NCBI GenBank assembly: GCA_963793415.1
Contig: CAWCAC010000002.1
Location: forward strand, 744,001 to 808,000
Source of the DNA: CAXMST01 sp963793415
GTDB lineage: Bacteria; Actinomycetota; Thermoleophilia; Solirubrobacterales; 70-9
DNA: 64,000 nucleotides
Direction of reading: 5' to 3'
Made by a program: the position numbers and the translations under genes. A model generated the notes under the pieces. The model was not told where the DNA came from. It searched no databases and saw only the letters and a list, made by a program, of their open reading frames with translations. Within the stretch, counting starts at the first letter, position 1; every line of letters begins with the position of its first letter. Below, piece by piece: positions 1 through 7,296 of this stretch.

Positions 1-61
1 GTTTGCAGGTATTTCGGGCATATCAGCAGGCTCGGACGGAGTGTGAGCGAAATGTTGCGTG

Positions 62-77
62 TGTGAGCAGACGCACA
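62..77. promoter_or_regulatory. CRP-like operator upstream of Rpf-like gene
   Basis: TGTGA, six bases, then GCACA. This matches the CRP/FNR-family consensus TGTGA-N6-TCACA at nine of ten positions. It lies about 215 bp before the Rpf-like start codon. CRP homologues (Rv3676 in mycobacteria, GlxR in corynebacteria) are known to control rpf genes, so the position makes sense. A better match occurs at 4523-4538, before another wall hydrolase. Confidence 0.4.
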
Positions 78-126
78 CATAAACCGCCCAGCGGTTGCCA
101 AGCTTGGGACGTCAAAACGACCCCCC

Positions 127-285
127 GGGTGCGTACCGGACAGAAGGTACGCGACTGCACTCACCGCCCGGGGAACGCACCCGCCGCATCGCGCCCCGGC
201 CTTTCCCGTGGGCGCGAACTGCATCGGCCCCCTTCCCGAGGAAGGGACCGCCGGCGCGGATCGTCGGCGCCAAGCCTTGGAGGTG
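127..285 (+). promoter_or_regulatory. Structured 5' leader of Rpf-like gene
   Basis: The segment before the start codon is rich in inverted repeats. GCGTACC (131-137) can pair with GGTACGC (146-152). GGGTGCGT (127-134) can instead pair perfectly with ACGCACCC (175-182); the two pairings share bases 131-134 and exclude each other. Further hairpins are CCCTTCC/GGAAGGG (230-236 with 240-246) and a GGCGC/GCGCC stem just before the ribosome site GGAGGTG (279-285). Actinobacterial rpf-type genes often follow c-di-AMP (ydaO) riboswitches, but I cannot align this leader convincingly to that consensus. Confidence 0.4.
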
Positions 286-292
286 TTAACCG

Positions 293-871
293 GTGCCCAT
301 CAAGACGAAGACGAACCTGTACAGAGCAACGGCGGTTTCGCTGATCGCCGCGGCCGGGATCACGACCGCGTCCGTCGGCTCCGCCTCCGCGGCGGCCGAG
401 TTCCCGCAGTTCGAGATCGAGATCAAGCGCAACGCCCTCGAGCGCACGATCGAGGCCACCGAGCATCGTCGCGACTACCGCCGGACGTGGGAGGACGCGA
501 AGAAGCTCGACGTCGAGCCCGACAACGCCGCCCTGCGGCCGACGATCGGCCCGGCCGCTGCGAAGCAGAAGGTCGTCGCCCTCGAGCAGAAGGTCAAGAA
601 GGCCTCCGAGCCGGAGTTCGGCACGCCCGGGTCCGTTGGCGTCTCCAGCGCGACCCTCGAGGCGATCGCCTCCTGCGAGTCCGGTGGTGACCCGACCGTG
701 GTCGATGCCTCCGGCACCTACCGGGGCAAGTACCAGTTCGACACCGGCACCTGGGCCTCGGTCGGCGGGTCCGGCGACCCGGCCGCCGCGCCCGAGGCGG
801 AGCAGGACTATCGCGCCGCGCTCCTCTACTCCCAGGCCGGCTCCTCACCCTGGCCCGTCTGCGGCCAGTAG
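293..871 (+). CDS. Secreted Rpf-like transglycosylase-fold protein
   Basis: This 192-residue exported protein probably cleaves or remodels peptidoglycan glycan strands outside the cell. It has a basic N-terminus, a hydrophobic signal segment (about 11-30) and a likely signal-peptidase site near the SASAAA stretch. A charged, probably helical linker follows (40-105). The C-terminal domain (about 117-192) is of the transglycosylase-like/resuscitation-promoting-factor type. It shows the IASCESGGDP motif with Glu129 as probable catalytic acid, the RGKYQFD strand signature, and Cys128 and Cys190 placed for the usual disulfide. The start is GTG, chosen because GGAGGTG lies 8 bases upstream. It stands alone, convergent with the next gene. 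A CRP-like site and a structured leader lie upstream. Confidence 0.85.
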   Translation: MPIKTKTNLYRATAVSLIAAAGITTASVGSASAAAEFPQFEIEIKRNALERTIEATEHRRDYRRTWEDAKKLDVEPDNAALRPTIGPAAAKQKVVALEQKVKKASEPEFGTPGSVGVSSATLEAIASCESGGDPTVVDASGTYRGKYQFDTGTWASVGGSGDPAAAPEAEQDYRAALLYSQAGSSPWPVCGQ

Positions 872-903
872 CGCGGTAGCACCGGGGTCCGGGAGCGGAT
901 CGT

Positions 904-1635
904 TCAGGCGCCCAGCGCTGCCCTGAACATCCGCTCCTCGTCCTCGAAGAGGAAGCCATAGAGCGTCGAGCGCTCGAGCAGGATGCGCCGCTTGCTCTCC
1001 AGCACCGCTCGCCGCGGCCGTGAAGCGATCGCTCGCGCGGTTGCCGCGGCCGCGGCGGCGCTGCTACCCGTCTCGTGGACCGAGGAGACGACGCCGAGCC
1101 GCTCTGCCTCACCGGCCTCGAGCAGGCGGCCGGTCAGGCAGAGCTCGCGCGCGATCGCGGCCGGTAGGGCGGCCCGCGCCCAGGCAAACGAAGGTGGGAT
1201 GCCGCGGGGGAGCTCGGGAAAGCCGAAGGCAGCGCTCGGCTCGGCGAGCCTGATGTCACAGGCAAGCGCAAGCACGAAGCCTCCGGCCAGCGCCGGACCG
1301 TTGACGGCTGCGATCACCGGCACCGGGCAGTTGCCGACGGCATCCATGCAGGCGAGGCTGCTCTCGACGAGCGCCCGCCGGTTCTCCTGATCGCCCCCGA
1401 ACTGGGTCGTGTCCATCCCGGAGCAGAAGGCGGGCGGGGCGCCGGTCAACGTCACGGCGCCGATTGCTTCGGTGTCGAGGTCGGCGAGCGCTGCGGCGAC
1501 CTCTTGGCGCAGCGCGATCGAGAGGGCGTTGCGCTTCGCTGGGCGGTTCAGGGTCAGCGCGAGCACGCCGTCGGCGATCTCGGCGATCAGCGGTTGCTCG
1601 TCATCCTCGGCGCTGCCGCCCGCGGTCTCGCTCAC
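904..1635 (-). CDS. Enoyl-CoA hydratase/isomerase family protein
   Basis: A crotonase-fold protein of about 243 residues that should act on an acyl-CoA thioester; the exact substrate cannot be read from sequence. The family's oxyanion-hole regions are visible: LNRPAKRNALS near the N-terminus, then PAFCSGMD, and GPALAGGFVLALACD followed by FGFPELPRGIPP. I chose the GTG start giving VSETAGGSAEDDEQ. The longer reading frame adds an arginine-rich stretch that looks like a shadow and would reach into the divergent HD-domain gene. A second crotonase gene lies 1.2 kb away with a different sequence. A role in beta-oxidation or in degradation of a specific acyl-CoA is inference. Confidence 0.85.
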   Translation of the reverse strand: MSETAGGSAEDDEQPLIAEIADGVLALTLNRPAKRNALSIALRQEVAAALADLDTEAIGAVTLTGAPPAFCSGMDTTQFGGDQENRRALVESSLACMDAVGNCPVPVIAAVNGPALAGGFVLALACDIRLAEPSAAFGFPELPRGIPPSFAWARAALPAAIARELCLTGRLLEAGEAERLGVVSSVHETGSSAAAAAATARAIASRPRRAVLESKRRILLERSTLYGFLFEDEERMFRAALGA

Positions 1636-1697
1636 GGTTCGATGATCGCGCCCGGCCCGGCGGGACCTCCTCCGCCCGGTGCGGCAGACTGAGACCC

Positions 1698-2510
1698 ATG
1701 GACGAGCCACGCCTCAGCCTCAGCGAACGGATCGGAGATGCGGGGGTCAGCGTCCCCACCCGCGGCAATCGCAAGCTCGAGAAGTTCCTCGCCGCCGCCA
1801 ACTCGGACAAGGAGGTCGCTGCCCGCTGGTACATGCAGCAGGTCACCTCCGAGCGGCTCGGGATGTCCGACCACAGCCGCGTCCACATCCAGATCGTCGC
1901 CAACATCGCCTTGCGGATCCTGCGCCTGGCTGTCAAGGGCGGGATCGCGCCGGCCGTCGTCGCCGACCACGGGCTGAGCGAGCGCGACGCCGAGGTCGTC
2001 GTGATCGCCGGCGCCCTCCTGCACGACACCGGGATGGGAATCCACCGTGTCGACCACGAGGCCTACAGCCTGTTCATCGCCGACCGCAAGCTCCGCGAGC
2101 TGCTCGCCGGCATCTACGAGGACCCGGAGCTGACCGTCGTCGCTGTCGAGGCGCTGCACTGCATCATCGGCCACCGCAGACGGGGCGAGCCCTACACGCT
2201 CGAGGCCGGCGTCGTCCGAGTTGCCGATGCGCTCGACATGGCCGAGGGCCGCGCCCGCCTCCCGGTCGAGCGCGGCGAGATGGGGATCCACGCGATCTCC
2301 GCAGCGGCGATCGACGAGGTCAATATCGAAAAGGGCGTCGAGCGCCCGATCCGCGTCGAGATCAAGATGAACAACTCGGCCGGCATCTTCCAGGTGGACG
2401 ACCTGCTCGCGACCAAGATCCGCGGCACCCCGCTCGAGGGCCACGTCGAGGTGATCGCCGCGGTGGAAGGCGAGACCGAGAAGCGCCTGCTGAGGGAGTT
2501 CCGGATCTAG
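1698..2510 (+). CDS. HD-domain protein (metal-dependent phosphohydrolase fold)
   Basis: A 270-residue cytoplasmic protein with an HD-superfamily core. Possible metal ligands are His59/His63 (SDHSRVH), the His109-Asp110 pair (LLHDTGMGIH) and His120. A second His-rich stretch (LHCIIGHRRRG) and VADALDMAEGRA follow, similar to HD proteins acting on nucleotides or phosphodiesters. Residues after about 205 form a separate small domain ending in EKRLLREFRI. The ATG at 1698 is used because upstream sequence in this frame is arginine-rich and overlaps the divergent crotonase. No clear ribosome site precedes it, so it may be leaderless. The substrate is unknown. Confidence 0.75.
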   Translation: MDEPRLSLSERIGDAGVSVPTRGNRKLEKFLAAANSDKEVAARWYMQQVTSERLGMSDHSRVHIQIVANIALRILRLAVKGGIAPAVVADHGLSERDAEVVVIAGALLHDTGMGIHRVDHEAYSLFIADRKLRELLAGIYEDPELTVVAVEALHCIIGHRRRGEPYTLEAGVVRVADALDMAEGRARLPVERGEMGIHAISAAAIDEVNIEKGVERPIRVEIKMNNSAGIFQVDDLLATKIRGTPLEGHVEVIAAVEGETEKRLLREFRI

Positions 2511-2543
2511 GAAGGGCCGGGGGCGCGGCCGGGACTCGACGCG

Positions 2544-2840
2544 TGGCCGTCCGAGGGCGGGGACGAGGGTCCGGGCCGCGGATTTGCAGCGAGGGAGGGG
2601 AGATGGGGCCCGGGTGCGTGGCGGTGCGGCCCAGGCTTCGAGGGCGTGCACCGGTGGTACGGGTGCGCGCGCGTTGGGAGTGACGTCCGGTCGGAACCGG
2701 ACGAACCGCACGATTTGCATCCCCACGGAATGCAAATCATGCATCCCGACCACCGGCCCCCCGGCGACCCCCTCCATCAACCTCCCCTCGCTGCAACGCC
2801 CGCCTGAAGCCCGGCCCGGACCCTGTCCGGCCTTGGACCG
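2544..2840. repeat. Family A intergenic repeat, copy 1
   Basis: This fills the 340-bp gap between two convergent genes. The left part reads GGCCGTCCGAG, then GAGGGTCCGGGCC, then TTGCAGCGAGGGAGGGGAG (2584-2602). The right part (about 2775-2840) holds nearly the same elements in inverted orientation, including CTCCCCTCGCTGCAACGCC (2783-2801). Inside are two perfect inverted repeats: TCCGGT/ACCGGA (2686-2701) and GATTTGCAT/ATGCAAATC (2712-2720 with 2730-2738). No credible reading frame is present. The same ends recur at 27663-28137 and 59130-59432. Confidence 0.75.
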
Positions 2841-2850
2841 CCTCTCGCCC

Positions 2851-3645
2851 CTAAGCCCCGGCGCCCGCGCCACCGCGGCCTTCGCCGCTGGCGAAGCGGC
2901 CGGCGCCGAGGATCGCGACGTCGATCACCTCGCGGCCGCCCTTCGCCTCGTAGGCGAGGCCCGCCTCGAGGTCCATCGCCGAGCCGACGATCGCAGCCTT
3001 GCGGTCGGCGAGCATCGTCTCCTGTGGGAAGCGGGCGAGGCCTTCGGCGAGCTCGAGCGCGCGCTCGAGATGCTTGCCCTCGGGGACGATCTCGTTGACG
3101 AGCCCCCACTCATGTGCCTCGGCGGCCTCCATGATCCGCCCGGTCAGGATCAGGTCGAGGGCGCGGCCGAGGCCGACGATCCGCGGCAGCCGCTGGGTGC
3201 CGCCGTCGATCAGCGGCACCCCCCAGCGCCGCTCCGGGTAGCCGAGCCGCGAGCCGCCGGTCGCGATTCGCAGGTCGCACCAGAGCGCCAGCTCGAGCCC
3301 GCCGGCCAGACACCAGCCGCTGATCGCGGCGATCGTCGGCTTGCTCGCGGTGAGCCGGGTGAAGCCCATCGGCCCCTCCGGGCGGTCGAGGTAGGCATCG
3401 ACCGTCTCCTGGGGCGCGCTCGGCCCGAGCTCGGCCACCGCCTTCAGGTCGGCGCCCGCGCAGAAGGCGACGTCGCCGGCCCCGGTCAGGACCAGCACCC
3501 GTGCCTCGTCGTCCGCCTCGAAGGCCAGGTAGCCCTCGTACAGCTCCTTCGCGGTTTCGTGGTCGACGGCGTTGCGCCGCTCGGGCCGCTCGATCGTGAG
3601 TACCGCGGCGGCCCCGACGCGGCGGTAGCTGGTGCGCTCGCTCAT
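2851..3645 (-). CDS. Enoyl-CoA hydratase/isomerase (crotonase family)
   Basis: A 264-residue crotonase-fold enzyme, full length for the family. Visible signatures are ERPERRNAVD (about 18-27), VAFCAGADLKAV (oxyanion-hole strand, about 59-70), ISGWCLAGGLELALWCDLRIA (helix carrying the second oxyanion glycine) and YPERRWGVPLIDGGTQRLPRIVG. These fit an enoyl-CoA hydratase, with the substrate undetermined. The start ATG gives MSERTSYRRVG. The stop codon sits about 10 bp from the right end of family A copy 1. It is separated from the 904-1635 crotonase by an oppositely oriented gene, so the two are not an operon. Confidence 0.88.
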   Translation of the reverse strand: MSERTSYRRVGAAAVLTIERPERRNAVDHETAKELYEGYLAFEADDEARVLVLTGAGDVAFCAGADLKAVAELGPSAPQETVDAYLDRPEGPMGFTRLTASKPTIAAISGWCLAGGLELALWCDLRIATGGSRLGYPERRWGVPLIDGGTQRLPRIVGLGRALDLILTGRIMEAAEAHEWGLVNEIVPEGKHLERALELAEGLARFPQETMLADRKAAIVGSAMDLEAGLAYEAKGGREVIDVAILGAGRFASGEGRGGAGAGA

Positions 3646-3712
3646 GCGGCCATCCTATGCCGGGACTGCGGCCCCGAGCGTGGGGCGGGCGGGTGTGGCG
3701 AGGCGCGGCGCC

Positions 3713-4468
3713 TCAGCCGCCGATGCGCCGCCACTTCGACAGGTACGGCATCGGATCGATCGCCGTGCCGTATGGCCCGCGTCCCTCGCGGACCTCGAAG
3801 TGCAGATGCTCGCCGTAGCAGGAGCCGGTGCAGCCGACCTCGCCGACCTTGGTCCCGGCGTCGACGCGCTCGCCCGCTTCGACCAGCGCCGGAGCGACCA
3901 TGTGGAAGAACGAGTAGCTCTGACCGGCCTTCGGGTCGTAGATCGAGAGCCAGTTGCCGCGACCCGAGTCGGCACCGGCCTCGACGACGACGCCGTCGGT
4001 CGGGGCGACGAGCCGGGTGCCGGTCGGGGCGAAGATGTCCTGGCCCTCGTGCGGGCGGCCCCGGGCGTTGCCGAAGGCAGCCTCGACTTCTCCGTAGTCC
4101 GGCTGCGCGTCGAGCGGGTGGAATGGCCCGGGGTCGGCGAGCTCGGCCGCGGACTTCTCGAGCGGCACGGCGGGGACGCTGGCGCCGCCGGTCACGGTCA
4201 CGGCCTCGCCGTCCTCGCCCTGGGCAACCGTGCGCTCCGCCAGCTTGTCGGCGACCTCGGCGGTGGCGACCGCGTCGCGGGCGAGCTCATGGCCGGTCGG
4301 GGAGGCGTCGGCGACCGGCTCCGCTGCGATCGCGACGGCGGGCATCGCCAGCGTCATCCCGATCGCCAGGGTCCGGGCCACGGCGACCCCATGCAGGAGC
4401 CGAGGCGCCTTGGGAAGGACCGGGTAACCGCGCATGCGGTCGTGCTGATGTCGTCGATGGAACGGCAT
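3713..4468 (-). CDS. Secreted M23 family metallopeptidase (LytM domain)
   Basis: A 251-residue protein likely to cut peptidoglycan peptides outside the cell. A basic N-terminus and a hydrophobic segment (about 27-49, ending AVAIAAE) form a signal peptide; the true start may be the inner ATG at residue 12. The M23 domain spans about 125-245. It has zinc ligands His140 and Asp144 (RPHEGQDIF) and the HLHFEV motif with His221 and His223; His189 in SFFHM is the usual accessory residue. All key residues are present, so it should be active. A perfect CRP-type palindrome lies 55 bp upstream of the start. Confidence 0.9.
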   Translation of the reverse strand: MPFHRRHQHDRMRGYPVLPKAPRLLHGVAVARTLAIGMTLAMPAVAIAAEPVADASPTGHELARDAVATAEVADKLAERTVAQGEDGEAVTVTGGASVPAVPLEKSAAELADPGPFHPLDAQPDYGEVEAAFGNARGRPHEGQDIFAPTGTRLVAPTDGVVVEAGADSGRGNWLSIYDPKAGQSYSFFHMVAPALVEAGERVDAGTKVGEVGCTGSCYGEHLHFEVREGRGPYGTAIDPMPYLSKWRRIGG

Positions 4469-4522
4469 GGGGAGCAGGGGTTCGCGGACTACTAACCGCT
4501 TCCTTCAGGAAAGTACCGCCTA

Positions 4523-4538
4523 TGTGACGCACGTCACA
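4523..4538. promoter_or_regulatory. CRP/FNR-family operator candidate before M23 peptidase gene
   Basis: TGTGA-CGCACG-TCACA is a perfect match to the CRP consensus TGTGA-N6-TCACA. It is followed by an AT-rich stretch, unusual in this DNA, that could hold a promoter. It lies 55-70 bp upstream of the minus-strand peptidase start. A cAMP-receptor-type regulator acting on wall hydrolase genes is inferred. Confidence 0.55.
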
Positions 4539-4651
4539 CATATTTCGCTAATAATCGCGCCTGACCCCCGTGTGCATGGGGGTGCCCGCCGCGCACGGCG
4601 CCGCACGCCGATCAGCGAGTCACTCCGGGATCAGTGCGAGGTCGAAGCCGG

Positions 4652-4918
4652 TCAGGGTTTCTGCACACGGTCGAGCTGCTCGCGGGCCCGCTCCTTGCGG
4701 GTGTCCAGCCGGTGCTGGATGTACGAGAGCACGATCGGGAGGAGGATGAAGAGGGCGATCACGGCGAAGCCCCACATCGTCACGTCGAAGTCCGTCGTCC
4801 GGCCCCAGAGGCCCTCACCGTCGGCGGCGAAGGCTGCGGGGGAGATGGCCATCAGCGCCGCGAAGGCAACGGCCAGAGCCATTCCCAAACGCCGGGCGGT
4901 GCGTCGAACCGAAGTCAT
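4652..4918 (-). CDS. Small membrane protein of unknown function
   Basis: An 88-residue protein beginning MTSVRRTARRLGM. It has a cleavable signal or first membrane segment (about 12-32, ending AAFAADGEG), a tryptophan-containing loop, and a second membrane helix (about 45-66: MWGFAVIALFILLPIVLSY). The C-terminus is highly charged (HRLDTRKERAREQLDR). The frame is open further upstream to 4993, but that stretch runs into the family B hairpin, so the ATG at 4918 is favoured. I do not recognise the family. It lies between the M23 peptidase and the phosphate regulator without an obvious functional link. Confidence 0.6.
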   Translation of the reverse strand: MTSVRRTARRLGMALAVAFAALMAISPAAFAADGEGLWGRTTDFDVTMWGFAVIALFILLPIVLSYIQHRLDTRKERAREQLDRVQKP

Positions 4919-4962
4919 CGGCTGGGAGAATACCCGACCGCCCCGCTCCGGTTCCCCCTGCC

Positions 4963-5073
4963 CTTTTCGCGAGTGCGGGGGCGCCGAGGCCAAGGAGCCG
5001 AGCCGCCGGCGATAGCAGCGCTATGCCGGCGGCGACGGGGACGCCGGCATCGGCGCCCCCGTGCCGCGAAAAG
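4963..5073. repeat. Family B palindromic repeat, locus 1
   Basis: A very long imperfect hairpin. CTTTTCGCG (4963-4971) pairs with CGCGAAAAG (5065-5073), and CGGGGGCGCCGA (4976-4987) pairs with TCGGCGCCCCCG (5050-5061). The inner stem GCCGCCGGC/GCCGGCGGC (5002-5010 with 5025-5033) encloses ATAGC-AGC-GCTAT. The core is the reverse complement of that at 18288-18313 and 49460-49485. The locus lies between divergently transcribed genes. Confidence 0.75.
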
Positions 5074-5077
5074 AGAA

Positions 5078-5137
5078 GCGCGCGGTCTCGGGGCAGGTGA
5101 GAAGACCGCGCGCTTTGCACGAGAGAGGATCTCGTGC
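5078..5137. repeat. Two further hairpins after family B locus 1
   Basis: GCGCGCGGTCT (5078-5088) pairs over 11 bp with AGACCGCGCGC (5103-5113). GCACGAGA (5117-5124) pairs over 8 bp with TCTCGTGC (5130-5137). They follow the family B hairpin with only 3-4 bp gaps, making three consecutive hairpins within 175 bp, directly upstream of the candidate PHO boxes. Confidence 0.6.
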
Positions 5138-5169
5138 ATCGCACTCTCACCGGGGCGGGGCCCCGGCGC

Positions 5170-5208
5170 GTGAACAATCCGAGACCCCGCTGTGAACAAG
5201 CTGTGAAA
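5170..5208. promoter_or_regulatory. Candidate PHO boxes before the response regulator
   Basis: GTGAAC begins at 5170 and 5192, and GTGAAA at 5203, that is in 11-nt phase (22 and 11 nt apart). The adjacent pair reads TGTGAACAAGC then TGTGAAATTCC. Direct repeats of a TTCAC-type half site (here on the other strand) with 11-nt period are the hallmark of PhoB/PhoP-type binding sites in actinobacteria. This suggests autoregulation of the downstream regulator. Confidence 0.5.
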
Positions 5209-5293
5209 TTCCGGGACGGCAGACTTCTCCGTCCGGCTCGACGGGGATACCATCCACTTGACGCGACCTTCCTTCCGGCGCGTCCTCCACACC

Positions 5294-6106
5294 ATGAGCG
5301 CTTCGCGCGGAACACTCAGAGTCGCGGTCGTCGACCGTGACACCGCTTTCCTAAAGGTCCTTGGCAAGAGGCTCGACGCTGCCGGCTGGGAGCACCGCGT
5401 GCTCCCGAGCGGCGCTCCGGTCGACGAACTCGTCGCAATGAAGCTGAACGCGGTCGTCGTCGACCTCAACGTGCTCGGCCACGACGAGGGCTGGCACTTC
5501 CTCGAACGCGTGTCGGGGATGCTGCCGGGCCTCGGGATCATCGTCTGCACTTCGAACTCGACCGTCGCGCAGCGAGTCCGCGGTCTGCGCCTCGGGGCCG
5601 ACGACTGGATCGCAAAGCCCTCGCATCCCGAGGAAGTGATGGCGCGCGTCGAGGCGGTCGTCCGTCGCCGGCGCCGGACGAACCCCGATCGCGAGGTCGG
5701 CCCTGTGATCGTCGGAGAGCTCGAGATCCGCGCCGACCAGTACCAGGCCTATGTGAGCGGCAGGGGCGTCGACCTCACGCGCCGGGAGTTCGAGCTCCTC
5801 AACACACTCGCCGAGGCGTCGGGCAAAGTTCTCGAGCGCGAGGACATCTACCGACGTGTGTGGGGCTACGAGATGGCTCACGGGGACCGGTCCGTCGACG
5901 TCTTCGTCCGCAAGCTGCGCTCGAAGATCGAGAAGCATTCGCCCGGCTGGAGCTACATCCACACCCATTTCGGGATCGGATACCGCTTCGACCCCGAGCA
6001 CACGATCCCCGGGGGCACGGCGCCGGCAGGCCCACCAGTGACGCCGGAAGAGGCTTCCACAGCTCCGGACGAGCCGGTCGTCAGCGCCATACAGGCGCAT
6101 TCCTGA
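5294..6106 (+). CDS. OmpR/PhoB-family response regulator
   Basis: A two-component regulator of about 270 residues that probably controls the phosphate regulon, given pstSCAB next door. The receiver domain (about 7-122) shows the acidic VVDRD pocket, the VVVDLNVLG strand with the phospho-acceptor Asp, a CTSNS strand and the conserved Lys in WIAKPSHPEE. A winged helix domain (about 140-240) carries LTRREFELL, SVDVFVRKLRSKIE and the GIGYRF wing. A proline-rich tail of 35 residues ends the protein. Its kinase is not in the window. The start is uncertain: ATG at 5294, or in-frame TTG at 5258. Candidate PHO boxes lie just upstream. Confidence 0.85.
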   Translation: MSASRGTLRVAVVDRDTAFLKVLGKRLDAAGWEHRVLPSGAPVDELVAMKLNAVVVDLNVLGHDEGWHFLERVSGMLPGLGIIVCTSNSTVAQRVRGLRLGADDWIAKPSHPEEVMARVEAVVRRRRRTNPDREVGPVIVGELEIRADQYQAYVSGRGVDLTRREFELLNTLAEASGKVLEREDIYRRVWGYEMAHGDRSVDVFVRKLRSKIEKHSPGWSYIHTHFGIGYRFDPEHTIPGGTAPAGPPVTPEEASTAPDEPVVSAIQAHS

Positions 6107-6122
6107 GCGGGAAACCCCTCTC

Positions 6123-6140
6123 TTCACACCATTTTCACAC
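6123..6140. promoter_or_regulatory. Candidate PHO box before pstS
   Basis: Two copies of TTCACAC start at 6123 and 6134, an exact 11-nt period, 141-158 bp before the pstS start. They match the direct-repeat architecture of actinobacterial PHO boxes and the half site found, in the opposite orientation, before the regulator at 5170-5208. Confidence 0.5.
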
Positions 6141-6215
6141 GTCGGCCACTCCGCCGTAACAAGCTTCCGTGCGCCGACTGGGACGCTGGCGCTGCCGTCT
6201 GAGGGAGACAACCTC

Positions 6216-6237
6216 GCGGGTCACCCATGTGACCCGC
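6216..6237. promoter_or_regulatory. Palindrome between PHO box and pstS
   Basis: GCGGGTCAC-CCAT-GTGACCCGC is a perfect 9-bp inverted repeat with a 4-nt centre, 44 bp before the pstS start. It could be an operator for a dimeric regulator or an mRNA hairpin in the leader. A smaller hairpin GGACG/CGTCC follows at 6243-6257. The function is not established. Confidence 0.4.
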
Positions 6238-6280
6238 AGCTCAGGACGGCAAACGTCCAACGAACAAGGAGTCAATCAAC

Positions 6281-7252
6281 GTGAACTCACGCAAGTGGTT
6301 TGCAGTGCTGCCGGTGAGCGCTCTGCTCGCATTCGGCGTTGCCGCATGCGGCGACGACGACAGCACGACCAGCGACTCGACTTCGAGCTCGACAGGCGGC
6401 CTCTCGGGGACGATCCGCGTCGACGGCTCGAGCACGGTCGCCCCGCTCACCGAGGCAGTTGCCGAAGGCTTCCAGCAGGAGAACCCCGACGTCCGCGTCA
6501 CGGTCGGCACGTCCGGCACCGGCGGCGGCTTCGAGAAGTTCTGCGCCGGTGAGACCGACTTCTCCGACGCGTCGCGAGCGATCGAGGCCGAAGAGGAGAA
6601 GCTCTGCGAGGAAGGCGGGGTCGAGTACGAGGAAGTCCAGGTCGCGGTCGACGCACTGACCGTCGTCGGCAACACCGAGAACCCCGTCACCTGCCTCACC
6701 GTCGACCAGCTGGCCGACATCTGGGGCCCCGATACCACCGCCACCAACTGGTCCGACATCCCCGACCTCGACGCGGAGTTCGACGCGGAGCTGGAGCGCT
6801 TTGGCCCCGGCACCGACTCGGGCACGTTCGACTACTTCACCGAAGCGGTCAACGGTGAGGAAGGCGTCTCGACCAAGGACTACAACAACGTCGGCGAGGA
6901 CGACAACGCCACCGTGACCGGCGTCTCCGGCAGCCCCGGCGGCATCGGCTACTTCGGCTACTCGTTCTTCATCGAGAACGAGGGCACGCTGAAGGCGTTC
7001 GAGGTCGACGGCGGCGACGGTTGCGTCGCACCGTCCGTCGAGACGGCCCAGGACGGCACCTACACGCCGCTGAGCCGCCCGCTGTTCATCTACCCGGCGT
7101 CGACCGTGTTCGACGACGAGGTCCAGACGGCGTTCATCGACTACTACCTGGCGAACGTCAACTCCGTGGCCGAGAGCCTCGGGTTCATCCCGCTGACCGA
7201 AGAGCAGCTGACCGAGTCCGAGGACGCGGTCGCCCAGCTCGAGGGCAGCTGA
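6281..7252 (+). CDS. pstS: Phosphate ABC transporter substrate-binding lipoprotein PstS
   Basis: This 323-residue extracellular protein binds phosphate and delivers it to the Pst permease. The signal peptide ends in a lipobox (FGVAAC, Cys23), so it should be lipid-anchored. A serine/threonine-rich linker precedes the binding domain. Phosphate-contacting motifs are clear: VDGSSTVAP (about 47-55), GTSGTGGGFEKFC (about 75-87) and DASRAIE (about 95-101). PGTDSGTFDYF follows in the second lobe. The start is GTG, 10 bases after AAGGAG. It is the first gene of the pst operon, behind a candidate PHO box, so phosphate starvation control is likely. Confidence 0.95.
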   Translation: MNSRKWFAVLPVSALLAFGVAACGDDDSTTSDSTSSSTGGLSGTIRVDGSSTVAPLTEAVAEGFQQENPDVRVTVGTSGTGGGFEKFCAGETDFSDASRAIEAEEEKLCEEGGVEYEEVQVAVDALTVVGNTENPVTCLTVDQLADIWGPDTTATNWSDIPDLDAEFDAELERFGPGTDSGTFDYFTEAVNGEEGVSTKDYNNVGEDDNATVTGVSGSPGGIGYFGYSFFIENEGTLKAFEVDGGDGCVAPSVETAQDGTYTPLSRPLFIYPASTVFDDEVQTAFIDYYLANVNSVAESLGFIPLTEEQLTESEDAVAQLEGS

Positions 7253-7296
7253 TCCCCGCCGGGACCAGACACAGGTAACGGACGCAGGTAACGCAG

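Noticed and set aside
1464..1697. A longer N-terminus for the HD-domain protein
   Set aside because: The extra 78 residues are arginine-rich and antisense to the crotonase gene, so the ATG at 1698 is used.
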